Part shown: one piece after another, positions 50,648-61,564 of the stretch
How positions within the stretch are numbered: the first letter of the stretch is position 1
Layout: each line of letters starts with the position of its first letter
Assembly: GCF_014651055.1 (NCBI RefSeq)
Contig: NZ_BMWD01000001.1
Coordinates: 106,337 to 170,336, forward strand
Source: Streptomyces fructofermentans
GTDB taxonomy: Bacteria > Actinomycetota > Actinomycetes > Streptomycetales > Streptomycetaceae
Direction: 5' to 3'
DNA length: 64,000 nucleotides
Notes under the pieces: generated by a model
The model's input: only the letters and a program-made list of their open reading frames with translations
Told to the model about the DNA's origin: nothing
Databases searched by the model: none
Made by a program: the position numbers and the translations under genes

Positions 50648-52093
50648 ATGCCCGAGCCCCTTTCCACCGAATCCACCGCCTTCCGCAGTGCCCTCGAAGT
50701 GATCCGCGCGGTCGAGCCCCGAGTCGCCGACGCCATCGGGCAGGAGGTCGCCGACCAGCGCGAGATGCTCAAGCTGATCGCCTCCGAGAACTACGCCTCC
50801 CCGGCCACCCTGCTGGCCATGGGCAACTGGTTCAGCGACAAGTACGCCGAGGGCACCATCGGCCGCCGCTTCTACGCCGGCTGCCGCAACGTCGACACCG
50901 TCGAGTCCCTCGCCGCCGAGCACGCCCGCGAACTCTTCGGCGCCCGGCACGCCTACGCCCAGCCGCACTCCGGCATCGACGCCAACCTCGTCGCCTTCTG
51001 GGCCGTCCTGGCCGACCGGGTGGAGGCCCCGGCGCTCGCCGAGGCCGGTGTCCGCAACGTCAACGACCTCTCCGACGCCGACTGGGCGCGACTGCGCCAG
51101 GCGTTCGGCAACCAGCGCATGCTCGGCATGTCCCTCGACGCCGGCGGCCACCTCACCCACGGCTTCCGACCGAACATCTCCGGCAAGATGTTCGACCAGC
51201 GTTCCTACGGCACCGACCCGGCCACCGGCCTCATCGACTACGAGGCCCTGCGCGCCTCCGCCCGCGAGTTCAAGCCGCTGATCATCGTCGCCGGCTACTC
51301 CGCCTATCCCCGGCTCGTGAACTTCCGGATCATGCGCGAGATCGCCGACGAGGTCGGCGCCACCCTCATGGTCGACATGGCCCACTTCGCGGGGCTCGTC
51401 GCCGGCAAGGTGCTCACCGGCGACTTCGACCCGGTACCGCACGCCCAGATCGTCACGACCACCACCCACAAGTCCCTGCGCGGCCCCCGCGGCGGCATGG
51501 TCCTGTGCGACGACTCGCTCAAGGACCAGGTCGACCGTGGCTGCCCCATGGTGCTCGGCGGCCCGCTCCCGCACGTCATGGCGGCCAAGGCCGTCGCGCT
51601 CGCCGAGGCCCGCCGCCCCGAGTTCCGCGACTACGCGCAGGCCGTCGTCGACAACGCCCGCGCCCTGGCCGAAGGCCTGATGCGGCGCGGCGCCACGCTG
51701 GTCACCGGCGGCACCGACAACCACCTCAACCTGATCGACGTCGGCTCCTCCTACGGTCTCACCGGCCGGCAGGCCGAGTCCGCCCTGCTCGACTCGGGCA
51801 TCGTCACCAACCGGAACGCCATCCCGGCCGACCCCAACGGCGCCTGGTACACCTCCGGCATCCGCATCGGCACGCCCGCGCTGACCACCCGTGGTCTGGG
51901 CGCCGCCGAGATGGACGAGATCGCCGGTCTCATCGACCGCGTCCTCACCACCACCGAACCGGGCACCACCGCCAAGGGCGCCCCCTCCAAGGCGCAGCAC
52001 GTCCTGGACCCGAAGATCGCGGACGAGATCTCGCACCGCGCGACCGACCTGCTGGCCGGCTTCCCGCTCTACCCGGAGATCGACCTCGGCTGA
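50648..52093 (+). CDS. glyA: Serine hydroxymethyltransferase
   Basis: PLP enzyme interconverting serine plus THF with glycine plus 5,10-methylene-THF. 481 residues, slightly longer than the usual 420-residue form. Motifs: [39 protein letters not shown], the PLP-lysine motif [14 protein letters not shown] and [27 protein letters not shown]. An insertion of about 50 residues after VLADRV (residues 123-175) distinguishes this glyA2-like class. ATG 50648 follows CGGAGG. Controlled by the ZTP riboswitch upstream; works with FolD and PurN/PurH. Confidence 0.96.
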   Translation: MPEPLSTESTAFRSALEVIRAVEPRVADAIGQEVADQREMLKLIASENYASPATLLAMGNWFSDKYAEGTIGRRFYAGCRNVDTVESLAAEHARELFGARHAYAQPHSGIDANLVAFWAVLADRVEAPALAEAGVRNVNDLSDADWARLRQAFGNQRMLGMSLDAGGHLTHGFRPNISGKMFDQRSYGTDPATGLIDYEALRASAREFKPLIIVAGYSAYPRLVNFRIMREIADEVGATLMVDMAHFAGLVAGKVLTGDFDPVPHAQIVTTTTHKSLRGPRGGMVLCDDSLKDQVDRGCPMVLGGPLPHVMAAKAVALAEARRPEFRDYAQAVVDNARALAEGLMRRGATLVTGGTDNHLNLIDVGSSYGLTGRQAESALLDSGIVTNRNAIPADPNGAWYTSGIRIGTPALTTRGLGAAEMDEIAGLIDRVLTTTEPGTTAKGAPSKAQHVLDPKIADEISHRATDLLAGFPLYPEIDLG

Positions 52094-52171
52094 GCCCTGG
52101 CGGAGCGCACCCCGGCCACGGCGGCGCGGGCCGCCCACGCGGCCCACGCCTCGCCCGGTCGGCGCCCCGCG

Positions 52172-52199
52172 CCGGACCCGCGTGCGCACCCGGGTCCGG
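52172..52199. terminator. Putative terminator between glyA2 and the convergent membrane-protein gene
   Basis: A 9-bp perfect stem CCGGACCCG/CGGGTCCGG with a 10-base loop, 79 bp after glyA2. Confidence 0.5.
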
Positions 52200-52383
52200 T
52201 GTGGGCCCGAGCGCGGCCCGAGCCATGATCCGTGCGGAGCCTTGGTCCGGTTCCGGCCCGCACGTGGATCCGGGGCCACCGCGCGCCCGGCCACCCGGGC
52301 GTCCCGGCTACGCGGGCGTCCCGGCTACCGGGCGGCAGGGCATCCCCGGACCGACCGGCATCCGGGGCCGGACCCCGCACACC

Positions 52384-53412
52384 TCACACGTCCCGCAGCT
52401 CCTGCCGGGGGCCGCCCCTCCGCTCCTCCCGCCATGCGTCCCACGCGCTGCCGGTCCGCCGGACCACCGGCAACCGCACCACGAAGGGCCGCAGCGTCAG
52501 GGCCAGCGCGGCGCCGCTGAGGAGGCCGGATATCGCCCACCACCAGCCCGTGCCGCCGTCCGCCGCGATTCCGGGCGCGGCAGCCGTCTCCGCGCCGGAC
52601 GGGCCGGAGCCCTCGGAGGCGGGCGCCGCCGAGGCGCCGTCGGCCGTCGCGGCGGGCTCCGGACGGATCGCTCCCGCGCCCGCCCCGGACGGAGCGCCCA
52701 GGACGCCCAGCTTCTTCAACAGCGCCCGCAACGCGGCCGGTTGTCCCGCCCGGTGCCAGCGGCCGTTCATGGACTCGGGCAGGTCGGTCGTCGTGTGGAT
52801 CCATACGTCCTTGCTGCCGGACGTGGCCGGATAGACGCGGTCCACCCGCCAGGGCGAGACGTCATGGGCGAGCCAGGTGACATTGATCTGGCGCCCACTG
52901 CCCACGGGGAGTCCGGGCGGATTCTCCTGACGTCCGGCTCCCGGTGTGCCGAGCAGCCGCTCCAGCGCTCCGTACTCCGCGTCCGAGTAGTACAGGGCCG
53001 CGCTCTCCGCGCTCTCCGGCGAGACCACCAGCACACTCGTCGGCCCACCGGCCGACGCGGCGGGTGCCCCCAGCACGACCAGGCCGAGGGCGATCACCAG
53101 GGCCCGGAACCCGGCCCAGCCGCCGAACCCCCTCACCCGCGGCCTCCTCAACTCCCTGCACCCGCTCCGGACGCGCATGCCCGCCCCGACACCGGCCCGG
53201 GTCCCGCCACCCGTCCCGGCACCGCCACCCGTCCCTGTCCTCGCGCCCGGCCTCAACCCCATCGCCACCGCCGTCCCCGTCCCGACGCGGGGCCACCGGG
53301 CCCGAGCCGCCTTCCCGCCACGGCCCCGAACCCTCGTCGCCCCTCCGCACCACCTGCGCATCCGACACCCCCAACCGGTCACGGTGCGGTCCCGTCCGCA
53401 CCTGCGTGTCAC
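52384..53412 (-). CDS. Secreted/membrane protein under an ECF-type promoter
   Basis: Up to 342 residues from GTG 53412, which lies 4 bases after the -10 of the promoter below; ATG 53178 (264 residues) just before the signal peptide is an alternative. The sequence between is Arg/Gly-rich and may be leader. The signal-like helix is FRALVIALGLVVLGAPAASA. The extracytoplasmic part includes VLVVSPESAESAALYYSDAEY and HDVSPWRVDRVYPATSG. An Ala/Gly/Ser/Pro linker leads to a second helix (WWWAISGLLSGAALALTL) and a basic C-terminal tail inside. No known family recognised. Same strand as, and co-regulated with, the sigma gene downstream of 55.4 kb. Confidence 0.72.
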   Translation of the reverse strand: MTRRCGRDRTVTGWGCRMRRWCGGATRVRGRGGKAARARWPRVGTGTAVAMGLRPGARTGTGGGAGTGGGTRAGVGAGMRVRSGCRELRRPRVRGFGGWAGFRALVIALGLVVLGAPAASAGGPTSVLVVSPESAESAALYYSDAEYGALERLLGTPGAGRQENPPGLPVGSGRQINVTWLAHDVSPWRVDRVYPATSGSKDVWIHTTTDLPESMNGRWHRAGQPAALRALLKKLGVLGAPSGAGAGAIRPEPAATADGASAAPASEGSGPSGAETAAAPGIAADGGTGWWWAISGLLSGAALALTLRPFVVRLPVVRRTGSAWDAWREERRGGPRQELRDV

Positions 53413-53416
53413 TTCT

Positions 53417-53445
53417 GGTACACCGCTCGACCCGCCGGGGTTCCC
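53417..53445 (-). promoter_or_regulatory. ECF-sigma promoter copy 1
   Basis: On the minus strand: GGGAACC, exactly 15 bases, GTGTACC. GGAAC is the hallmark of ECF -35 elements. Identical in both boxes and spacing to the promoter upstream of the sigma gene at 55375-55403. Confidence 0.7.
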
Positions 53446-53699
53446 ATTCCGCACCGACCGGATTCACCATCCCGGCCGAGAGCCGGGAGCTGACATCCGA
53501 GAGCCGACATCCGAGGGCTGAGGACCGACAGCCGACAGGGCGACAGCCCACGGGGCGACAGGGCAGCGGGGAGCCGGAACGGCGGACAGGCCGGGCGGCG
53601 GGGCGGACCGGACGGCGGGGGCGGACCGGACGGCGGGGCGGACCGGTCGGAGGGAGGACGACAGCCGCTCCCTCGGGACCGCCCGGGACCACTCCCCGG

Positions 53700-54747
53700 C
53701 TACTCCAGCGACTTCGCGATCTCCACCGCCCGGTCCCGTGACGCCACGCCCTCCAGCCGCAGGGTCATGTCGCCGCCGTGCGTCCACAGCAGCGTCGGGC
53801 CCGCCGTCCGCTCGGAGGCGGTGAAGTCGCCCGCCGAGTCCACCAGCCACAGGCGCAGGACGTGCGGCTCCGCGAACCACAGGCCGACCGACCCTTGGGG
53901 CGCAGGCTCCCCGTCGAGCGGCACGAACTGCGGCTGCTCCCGCACCAGCTTGGTGAAGCCGGGATTCAGCGCCGCCGCGTACTCGTCGAGCCGGACCGTG
54001 TGCCCCCGCTCGCGCCAGCACAGGCTGATCAGGAAGCGCCCCTTCGGCTCGGGGGTGACCGTCACCGCGTCCGGCGCCCCGAGGGCGGGTGGGACGCGCG
54101 GCGCGAAGCCGGCCCGGTGTCCCGCCTCGGCGAGGGTCAGGGAGGGGCCGCCGCAGCCGGGGACCCCGGCGCCCGGCGAGGGCGTGGCCGACGGGTCGTA
54201 CCGCACCTCCACCCCGCCGAAGTCGAACCACTCGACGACCGCGGCGCGCACCGGAGGCGTCAGTACGAGGACCGTCAGCAGCCCGCACAGCCCCGCGGTC
54301 AGCGCGCGCCGGCGCAGCCGCGCCCAGCGGCGCAGGGTCCGCAGCCGGTCGGGCCGCGGTGGTACGGCGACCGGGGCCGGCACCCCCTCGGCGAGAATCC
54401 GCTCCAGCACCCGCTCGGCCATCGTCCCGCCGTCCACCGCTCCCGGACGGTCCAGGGAGCGCCCGAGCGCCCGCAGCTCCGCGGACAGCCCCGCAGCGGT
54501 CGCGCGCCCGTCCCCGTACAGGTCCCGCTCCCCTCGACCCTCCGGATTCCGGCCGTCCGGAACGCCCTCCCGCATCCGGCCGTCCGGGGCGCCCTCCCGC
54601 ATCCGGCCGTCCGGAACGCCGTCCCGCCCCCGGCCGTCGGGCAGCCCGTGCCGCAATCCGCCGTCCCGGCCCCGGGGCCCAGAGGGCCACGGCCCGCCGG
54701 GCTCCCGCGGGCCGTTCCGCCCCTCCGGCTGCTCCGGCTCCTCCGGC

Positions 54748-54755
<8 letters not shown>
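53700..54755 (-). CDS. Single-pass membrane protein overlapping the ECF sigma gene, putative anti-sigma partner
   Basis: 351 residues from GTG 54755. Residues 1-75 are disordered, with PDGRMREG-type repeats encoded by tandem DNA repeats. A helical segment (AELRALGRSLDRPG, MAERVLERILAEG) could bind the sigma factor. A transmembrane helix ALTAGLCGLLTVLVLTPPVRA near 155-175 precedes an extracytoplasmic domain of about 170 residues rich in Trp, Pro and Val. GGGGAGG lies 8 nt before this GTG; GTG 54764 and ATG 54761 are alternatives. The start overlaps the sigma stop by 8 bp. Anti-sigma function is inferred from coupling and topology; no zinc-binding HxxxCxxC is present. Confidence 0.72.
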
Positions 54756-56482
<1,727 letters not shown>

Positions 56483-56708
56483 GGCCGGGCACGGCGGCCC
56501 GCGCCCCGGTCGGCAGCGTGCCGGGGCGGCGGTCGCGGTGGGGGACCCGGGCCCGGTGGCCGGGACCTCTCGGGGACGAGACCAGGGCAACACCGGTACG
56601 ACGGCCGGAAAAGGGTCCCGCCGCCGTACAGTCGACAGCCGGGGCCTTGAACCGGCCCGCTGCGGACATCAGACGGACGAACACCACATACGGACGACAG
56701 GAGACGAC

Positions 56709-57287
56709 GTGGGGACCGTAACGATCGGTGTGTCGATCGCGGTCCCGGAGCCTCACGGCAGCCTGCTCCAGGAGCGGCGCGCGGGCTTCGGCGACCCCGC
56801 GGCCTGCGGCATTCCCACGCACGTCACCCTGCTGCCGCCGACCGAGGTCGACGAGTCGGCGCTGCCGGCGATCGAGGCGCACCTCGTGGAGGTGGCGGCC
56901 GCGGGGCGCCCCTTTCCGATGAGGCTGGGCGGCACGGGCACCTTCCGTCCGCTGTCGCCCGTCGTGTTCGTCCGGGTCGTCGAGGGCGCCGAGGCCTGCA
57001 CTTGGCTGCAGAAGCAGGTCCGGGACGCGTCCGGGCCCGTCGCCCGCGAACTGCAGTTCCCGTACCACCCGCACGTGACCGTGGCGCACGGCATCGACGA
57101 CGAGGCCATGGACCGCGCGTTCGAGGAACTCGCGGAGTACGAGGCCCAGTGGCCGTGCACCGGCTTCGCGCTGTACGAGCAGGGGCCCGACGCCGTGTGG
57201 CGCAGGCTGCGCGACTACGTCTTCGGCGGCGCGGTCGTGCCGGCGCAGGCGACCCGCGCCGAGCGGGGACCGCTGCCGGCCTGCTGA
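56709..57287 (+). CDS. 2'-5' RNA ligase/phosphoesterase family protein (LigT-like)
   Basis: 192 residues with the two HxT motifs of the 2H phosphoesterase superfamily: His38-x-Thr40 in PTHVTLLPP and His122-x-Thr124 in HPHVTVAHG, separated by the usual distance. Acts on 2',5' or cyclic phosphodiesters; exact RNA or nucleotide substrate unknown. GTG 56709 is preceded by AGGAGACGAC. 226 bp after trpS. Confidence 0.9.
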   Translation: MGTVTIGVSIAVPEPHGSLLQERRAGFGDPAACGIPTHVTLLPPTEVDESALPAIEAHLVEVAAAGRPFPMRLGGTGTFRPLSPVVFVRVVEGAEACTWLQKQVRDASGPVARELQFPYHPHVTVAHGIDDEAMDRAFEELAEYEAQWPCTGFALYEQGPDAVWRRLRDYVFGGAVVPAQATRAERGPLPAC

Positions 57288-57325
57288 GGGCGGTCGGGGG
57301 CGGCAGGGGAGCCGAGGGGGAGCCC

Positions 57326-58513
57326 ATGCGCAGGACCGTGGCGGGACTCGCCGTGCTCGGCCTCGCGCTGGCCGGCTGCGGCACCGGGCGCGGCTCGGGA
57401 GGACCGGAGCCGTCCGGCACTGCGGACGGCCGGGCGTCCGGGCCACGCTGGGTGTACGACGAGGTCCTCGACCGGGATCTCTCGCTGTCCGACGTGGTCG
57501 CGACCTCCGCCGACGACGTCTGGGCGGCGGGCGCGGCACGGGACGGCAAGGAGCCCTCGCCCGACGACGTGTTCCTGCTGCGCCGCGACGGCGCGCGCTG
57601 GGAGCGGCGGCCGATGCCCGAGGAGCTGGGCGACCATCTGTACGGCGCGCGCCTCGACCCGATCGGTTCCGGAGCGGAGGGCTTCCTGCTCACCGCCTCG
57701 CGGCCGGGGTCGAAGACGGCGCGGACGGTGCGCTGGGACGGCTCCCGCTGGACCGCGCTCCCCGAGATCCCCGGCGGGACCCAGCCGCTCGACGTCGAGG
57801 CGTTCGGCGCCGACGACGTCTGGGTCCTCGGCCTCGACTCGCGGACCCACCACTGGGACGGCAGCCGGTGGACCACCTCGGTGCTGCCCGCCACCGCCGT
57901 GGCGCTGGACGGAGCCGCCCCCGACGACCTGTGGGCGGTCGGACACCGCTCCACGGCCGGCGCCGGTGACGGCGGTGAACTGACCCAGCCCGCCGCCCTG
58001 CACTGGGACGGCCGCTCCTGGCAGCAGGTCGGGACGCCCGAGTACCGCTTCCCTGAACCGGTGCCCGCGGAACCCGGCGCATCGCTCGACCAGGTCGTCG
58101 TGCTCGCCGCCGACGACGTCCGCGCCTACGGGACGCACACCTTCAACCACGGCGAGGGGGACGACGAGCCCGCGGAGGAGGCCGTACGCCTGCGCTGGGA
58201 CGGGTCCCGCTGGGAGCGGACACCGGACGCGGAGGGGGAGTGCGCGGGGCGGGCGCCCGTGGCCCTCGACGGCGGCCGGGGGTTCGTCCTGGCAGGCAAC
58301 CGGTACCTCGCGGCCGACGGGGCCTGCACGCGGATCACGCGGCCCCGGCTGCCCGGCGGGGACGGGGTGCGGCCGACGTCCCGGCAGTCGCTCTGGCTGT
58401 CCGCCGTGGAGCCGGTGCCGGGCACCGGCCAGGTCCTCGGCGTGGGACACGTGCAGGTCAACCAGAGCGGCGACCCCATGGACAAGCCGGTCGTGGTGTC
58501 CCTGAGGCGCTGA
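57326..58513 (+). CDS. Lipoprotein with beta-propeller-like repeats
   Basis: 395 residues. Signal peptide with lipobox LAGC (Cys18). The mature protein repeats units of the form DDVWAxG...(H/R)WDGSRW at about 40-60-residue spacing: SADDVWAAG, RRDGARWERRP, VRWDGSRWTALP, GADDVWVLG, HHWDGSRWTTS, PDDLWAVG, LHWDGRSWQQV, RLRWDGSRWERT. This is typical of kelch/galactose-oxidase-like propellers. Presumably an extracytoplasmic binding scaffold. ATG 57326 follows GAGGGGGAGCCC. Confidence 0.85.
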   Translation: MRRTVAGLAVLGLALAGCGTGRGSGGPEPSGTADGRASGPRWVYDEVLDRDLSLSDVVATSADDVWAAGAARDGKEPSPDDVFLLRRDGARWERRPMPEELGDHLYGARLDPIGSGAEGFLLTASRPGSKTARTVRWDGSRWTALPEIPGGTQPLDVEAFGADDVWVLGLDSRTHHWDGSRWTTSVLPATAVALDGAAPDDLWAVGHRSTAGAGDGGELTQPAALHWDGRSWQQVGTPEYRFPEPVPAEPGASLDQVVVLAADDVRAYGTHTFNHGEGDDEPAEEAVRLRWDGSRWERTPDAEGECAGRAPVALDGGRGFVLAGNRYLAADGACTRITRPRLPGGDGVRPTSRQSLWLSAVEPVPGTGQVLGVGHVQVNQSGDPMDKPVVVSLRR

Positions 58514-58529
58514 CCGCCCCTCGGCCGCA

Positions 58530-58561
58530 CGCGGCACGGGCGCCCGCGCGACCGTGCCGCG
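58530..58561. terminator. Bidirectional terminator between the propeller lipoprotein and dprE2
   Basis: A 10-bp stem CGCGGCACGG/CCGTGCCGCG with a 12-base loop, 17 bp after the lipoprotein stop. Confidence 0.7.
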
Positions 58562-58698
58562 CCGCACGCTCGGGGGCCGTGGTCCGTGCTGCACGACGGC
58601 CTCGCGCGCCGTACGAAGGCCCGCCGGACCGTTCCGTACGACAGCGGCCCCGTCCCCCAGGGCGGCCCTTACGGCGTCCCGGGCATCCCCGGGGTGCG

Positions 58699-59454
58699 TC
58701 AGACCGGGAGCCGGCGGAACACCGCGCGCGGCACGTGGCGCAGTGCCGACATGACCACCCGCAGCGCGCCCGGCACCCACACGGTCTCGGAGCGCCGCCG
58801 CAGGCCCGTCTCGATGGCCAGCGCCACCGCCTCCGGAGTCGTGGCGAGGGGGGCCTCCGGAAGCCCCGCGGTCATCCTGGAGCGGACGAAGCCGGGGCGC
58901 ACGACCATCACATGGACGCCCGTGCCGTGCAGTGCGTCCCCCAGGCCCTGCGCGAACGCGTCGAGGCCCGCCTTGCTGGACCCGTAGATGAAGTTGGCGC
59001 GGCGGGCGCGTTCGCCGGCCACCGAGGAGAGCACCACCAGGGAGCCGTGCCCCTGCGTCTGGAGCGCGCGGGCGCACACCAGGCCCGAGGAGACCGCGCC
59101 GGTGTAGTTGGTCTGGGCGATCAGGGCCGCCGCGCCGGGTTCGTTCTCGTCGCGCGACTGGTCGCCGAGCACCCCGAAGGCGAGCAGCACCATGTCGATG
59201 TCGCCCTCGGCGAAGACCTTGCCGAGGGAGGCCTCGTGGGCGTCGGTGTCGAGCGCGTCGAACGCGACGGTACGGACGTCCGCCCCGAGTTCGCGCAGCC
59301 CGGCGGCGGCCGACTCCAGCGCGGGCGAGGGGCGGCCCGCGAGCCAGACCGTACGGGTCCTGCGGGTGATCAGCCGCCGCGCGGTGGCGAGCCCGATCTC
59401 GGACGTGCCGCCGAGCACGAGCAGCGACTGGGGCGTACCGAATGCGTCCTTCAT
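58699..59454 (-). CDS. dprE2: Decaprenylphosphoryl-2-keto-ribose reductase (DprE2-like SDR)
   Basis: Short-chain dehydrogenase of 251 residues expected to reduce decaprenylphosphoryl-2-keto-erythro-pentose to DPA with NADH. Cofactor loop VLGGTSEIGLATAR (residues 13-26), active-site Tyr and Lys in FIYGSSKAGLDAF, and VRPGFVRSRMTAG after the sheet, as in mycobacterial DprE2. ATG 59454 follows TAGGAG. It lies 115 bp downstream of dprE1 on the same strand. Confidence 0.9.
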   Translation of the reverse strand: MKDAFGTPQSLLVLGGTSEIGLATARRLITRRTRTVWLAGRPSPALESAAAGLRELGADVRTVAFDALDTDAHEASLGKVFAEGDIDMVLLAFGVLGDQSRDENEPGAAALIAQTNYTGAVSSGLVCARALQTQGHGSLVVLSSVAGERARRANFIYGSSKAGLDAFAQGLGDALHGTGVHVMVVRPGFVRSRMTAGLPEAPLATTPEAVALAIETGLRRRSETVWVPGALRVVMSALRHVPRAVFRRLPV

Positions 59455-59569
59455 GAGCCGAACTCCTAGGGAGAGGACCGGGGATGGGGTCCGGTGCCGG
59501 GCGGACCCGGGGCTGCCGGGACCGGGGCGGACGGGTGCCGGGAGGGGGCGGACGGGCGGAGCCGGCCGG

Positions 59570-60919
59570 TCAGAGCGCGAGGCGCCGGGACAGGTCCGAG
59601 GTGAACACCCCCGCCGGGTCCAACTCCGCGCGCAGGGCACGGAAGTCGGCGAGCCGGGGGTACATCCCCGCGAGCAGTTCGGGCCGCAGCCGCGAGTCCT
59701 TGGCGAGGTAGACACGGCCCCCCGCGGCGGCCACCTCCTCGTCCAGCCCGTCCAGGAAGCCGCCGAGCCCGGGCAGGTTCGCCGGGATGTCCAGAGCGAG
59801 CGTCCAGCCGGGCACCGGGAAGGACAGCCAGCCCGGGTCGCCCTCGCCGAAGCGCTTCAGGACGGCCAGGAACGAGGGGCAGCGGTGCTGCGAGATGAGG
59901 TGCACGATCCGGCGCAGCGCGTCCTCCTCGCCGTGTCCGACGGCGAACTGGTACTGCACGAAACCGCCGCGGCCGTAGACGCGGTTCCAGTGCGGGACCC
60001 CGTCGAGCGGGTGGAAGAAGGTGGAGATCCGCTGGAGTTCGCCGGTTCGGGCACGGGGCGCCCTGCGGTACCAGAACTCGTTGAACAGACCGACCGTGGT
60101 GCGGCCGAGCAGGCCCTCGGGCACGAACGCGGGGGCGGCGGGCAGGCGCCCGGGCCGGAACTCCAGCGGCGCCCTGCGCGCGCGTCCGGGCAGCGCCTCC
60201 AGGGGTGCGTGGTCGCCGCGGGTCAGCACCGAGCGGCCCATCGAGGCGCCGCGCGCGAGCAGGTCGATCCAGGCGACCGAGTAGCGGTAGCGGTGGTCGG
60301 TGGCCGTGAGCCGGGCCATCAAGTCGTCCAGATCCGTGGCGCGTTCGGTGTCGACCGACATCAGCGACGTCTCGACGGGCTGGAGCCGGACGGTGGCGGT
60401 GAGGATGACACCGGTCAGGCCCATGCCGCCCGCGGTGGCGTCGAAGAGCGGAGTGCCGCGGTGCACCATGCGGATCCCGCCGTCGGCGGTGAGCAGTTCG
60501 AAGGAGAGCACGTGGCGGGCGAACGAGCCCGAGCCGTGGTGGTTCTTGCCGTGGATGTCCGCGCCGATCGCCCCGCCGACCGTCACATAGCGGGTGCCGG
60601 GCGTCACCGGCACGAACCAGCCCAGCGGCAGCAGGACTTCCATCAGCCGGTGCAGCGATACGCCGGCGTCGCACAGCACGGTCCCGCCGTCCGCGTCGAT
60701 GGCGTGCACGCGGTCCAGGCCGGTCATGTCGAACACGGCGCCGCCCGCGTTCTGCGCCGCGTCCCCGTACGCCCGCCCCAGGCCCCGCGCGATGCCGCCG
60801 CGGGCCCCGCACTCCCGCACGGCGGCCAGGGTCTCCTCGTACGAACGCGGGCGGACCAGGCGGGCGGCGGTGGGAGCGGTGCGGCCCCACCCCGTGACAG
60901 GAACGGTGTCGGCAGGCAT
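59570..60919 (-). CDS. dprE1: Decaprenylphosphoryl-beta-D-ribose 2-oxidase (DprE1-like FAD enzyme)
   Basis: VAO-type FAD oxidoreductase, 449 residues, oxidising the 2'-OH of decaprenylphosphoryl-ribose. Motifs: GRTAPTAARLVRP, GLGRAYGDAAQNAGG, FVPVTPGTRYVTVGGAIGAD, DIHGKNHHGSGSF and KDSRL near the C terminus (Lys of the active site). The position of the benzothiazinone-reactive Cys of M. tuberculosis (GWNVCVDF) reads GWTLALD, so Cys is replaced by Ala. ATG 60919 is 7 nt after TACGGT, fitting a leaderless start; ATG 60964, with a good GGAGGGAAGGG and a TTA codon at position 3, is an alternative. Confidence 0.92.
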   Translation of the reverse strand: MPADTVPVTGWGRTAPTAARLVRPRSYEETLAAVRECGARGGIARGLGRAYGDAAQNAGGAVFDMTGLDRVHAIDADGGTVLCDAGVSLHRLMEVLLPLGWFVPVTPGTRYVTVGGAIGADIHGKNHHGSGSFARHVLSFELLTADGGIRMVHRGTPLFDATAGGMGLTGVILTATVRLQPVETSLMSVDTERATDLDDLMARLTATDHRYRYSVAWIDLLARGASMGRSVLTRGDHAPLEALPGRARRAPLEFRPGRLPAAPAFVPEGLLGRTTVGLFNEFWYRRAPRARTGELQRISTFFHPLDGVPHWNRVYGRGGFVQYQFAVGHGEEDALRRIVHLISQHRCPSFLAVLKRFGEGDPGWLSFPVPGWTLALDIPANLPGLGGFLDGLDEEVAAAGGRVYLAKDSRLRPELLAGMYPRLADFRALRAELDPAGVFTSDLSRRLAL

Positions 60920-61051
60920 GCGATCGACCGTATCGTCCTTGTGTGGGCGTTTAGTTAAGAACATCCCTTCCCTCCCCGAAATGGGTGATTAATGGGATGT
61001 CGCTCAATATTGCCGGAGTTCCGCGGGTGTCCCCGTGAACAGTGGGTCCCC

Positions 61052-61564
61052 ATGGACGACCTCGACGACATGGACCGACGACTTCTCTCGGCCCTCCACG
61101 ACTGCGGTACGGACCCACGTGTCGCGACCGCCGCCCGCGCCCTGTCCTGGGCGGGGGAACACGCGGCGGTGTGGCTCGCGGCCGGCCTCGCGGGCGCCGC
61201 GCTCGACCGTGGACGCCGCGGCGCCTGGTTGCGCGGCACCGCGCTGACCGCCGGCGCGCACCTCGCCAGCATGGGCGTGAAACGGGTCGTGCGCCGCCCG
61301 CGCCCCGCACACGTCGAGCCACGGGTCCGCACGGCGGGTCGGCACTCGTTCCCCAGCTCGCACGCCACGTCGGCGGCCGCCGCCGCCGTGGCCTTCGGGG
61401 CACTGGGCGCACGCGCGGTGCCCCCGCTGGCCGCCGCGGTGTGCGTCTCGCGCCTGGTGACCGGTGTCCACTACCCCTCGGACGTCGCGGCGGGCGCGGC
61501 GCTCGGTGCCGTGACGGCCCGGCTCGGGGTCCGCTGGATGACAGGAGGCCGGGACCATGGCTGA
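61052..61564 (+). CDS. PAP2-family phosphatase (decaprenylphosphoryl-5-phosphoribose phosphatase-like)
   Basis: 170 residues, membrane-associated. The three acid-phosphatase motifs are KRVVRRPRP, PSSHATS and SRLVTGVHYPSD, with catalytic His in the last two. In mycobacteria the homologue next to ubiA removes the 5-phosphate of decaprenylphosphoryl-phosphoribose; gene context argues for the same role. ATG 61052 has only a weak GTGGG upstream, so the start is uncertain. Its end overlaps ubiA by 8 bp. Confidence 0.85.
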   Translation: MDDLDDMDRRLLSALHDCGTDPRVATAARALSWAGEHAAVWLAAGLAGAALDRGRRGAWLRGTALTAGAHLASMGVKRVVRRPRPAHVEPRVRTAGRHSFPSSHATSAAAAAVAFGALGARAVPPLAAAVCVSRLVTGVHYPSDVAAGAALGAVTARLGVRWMTGGRDHG

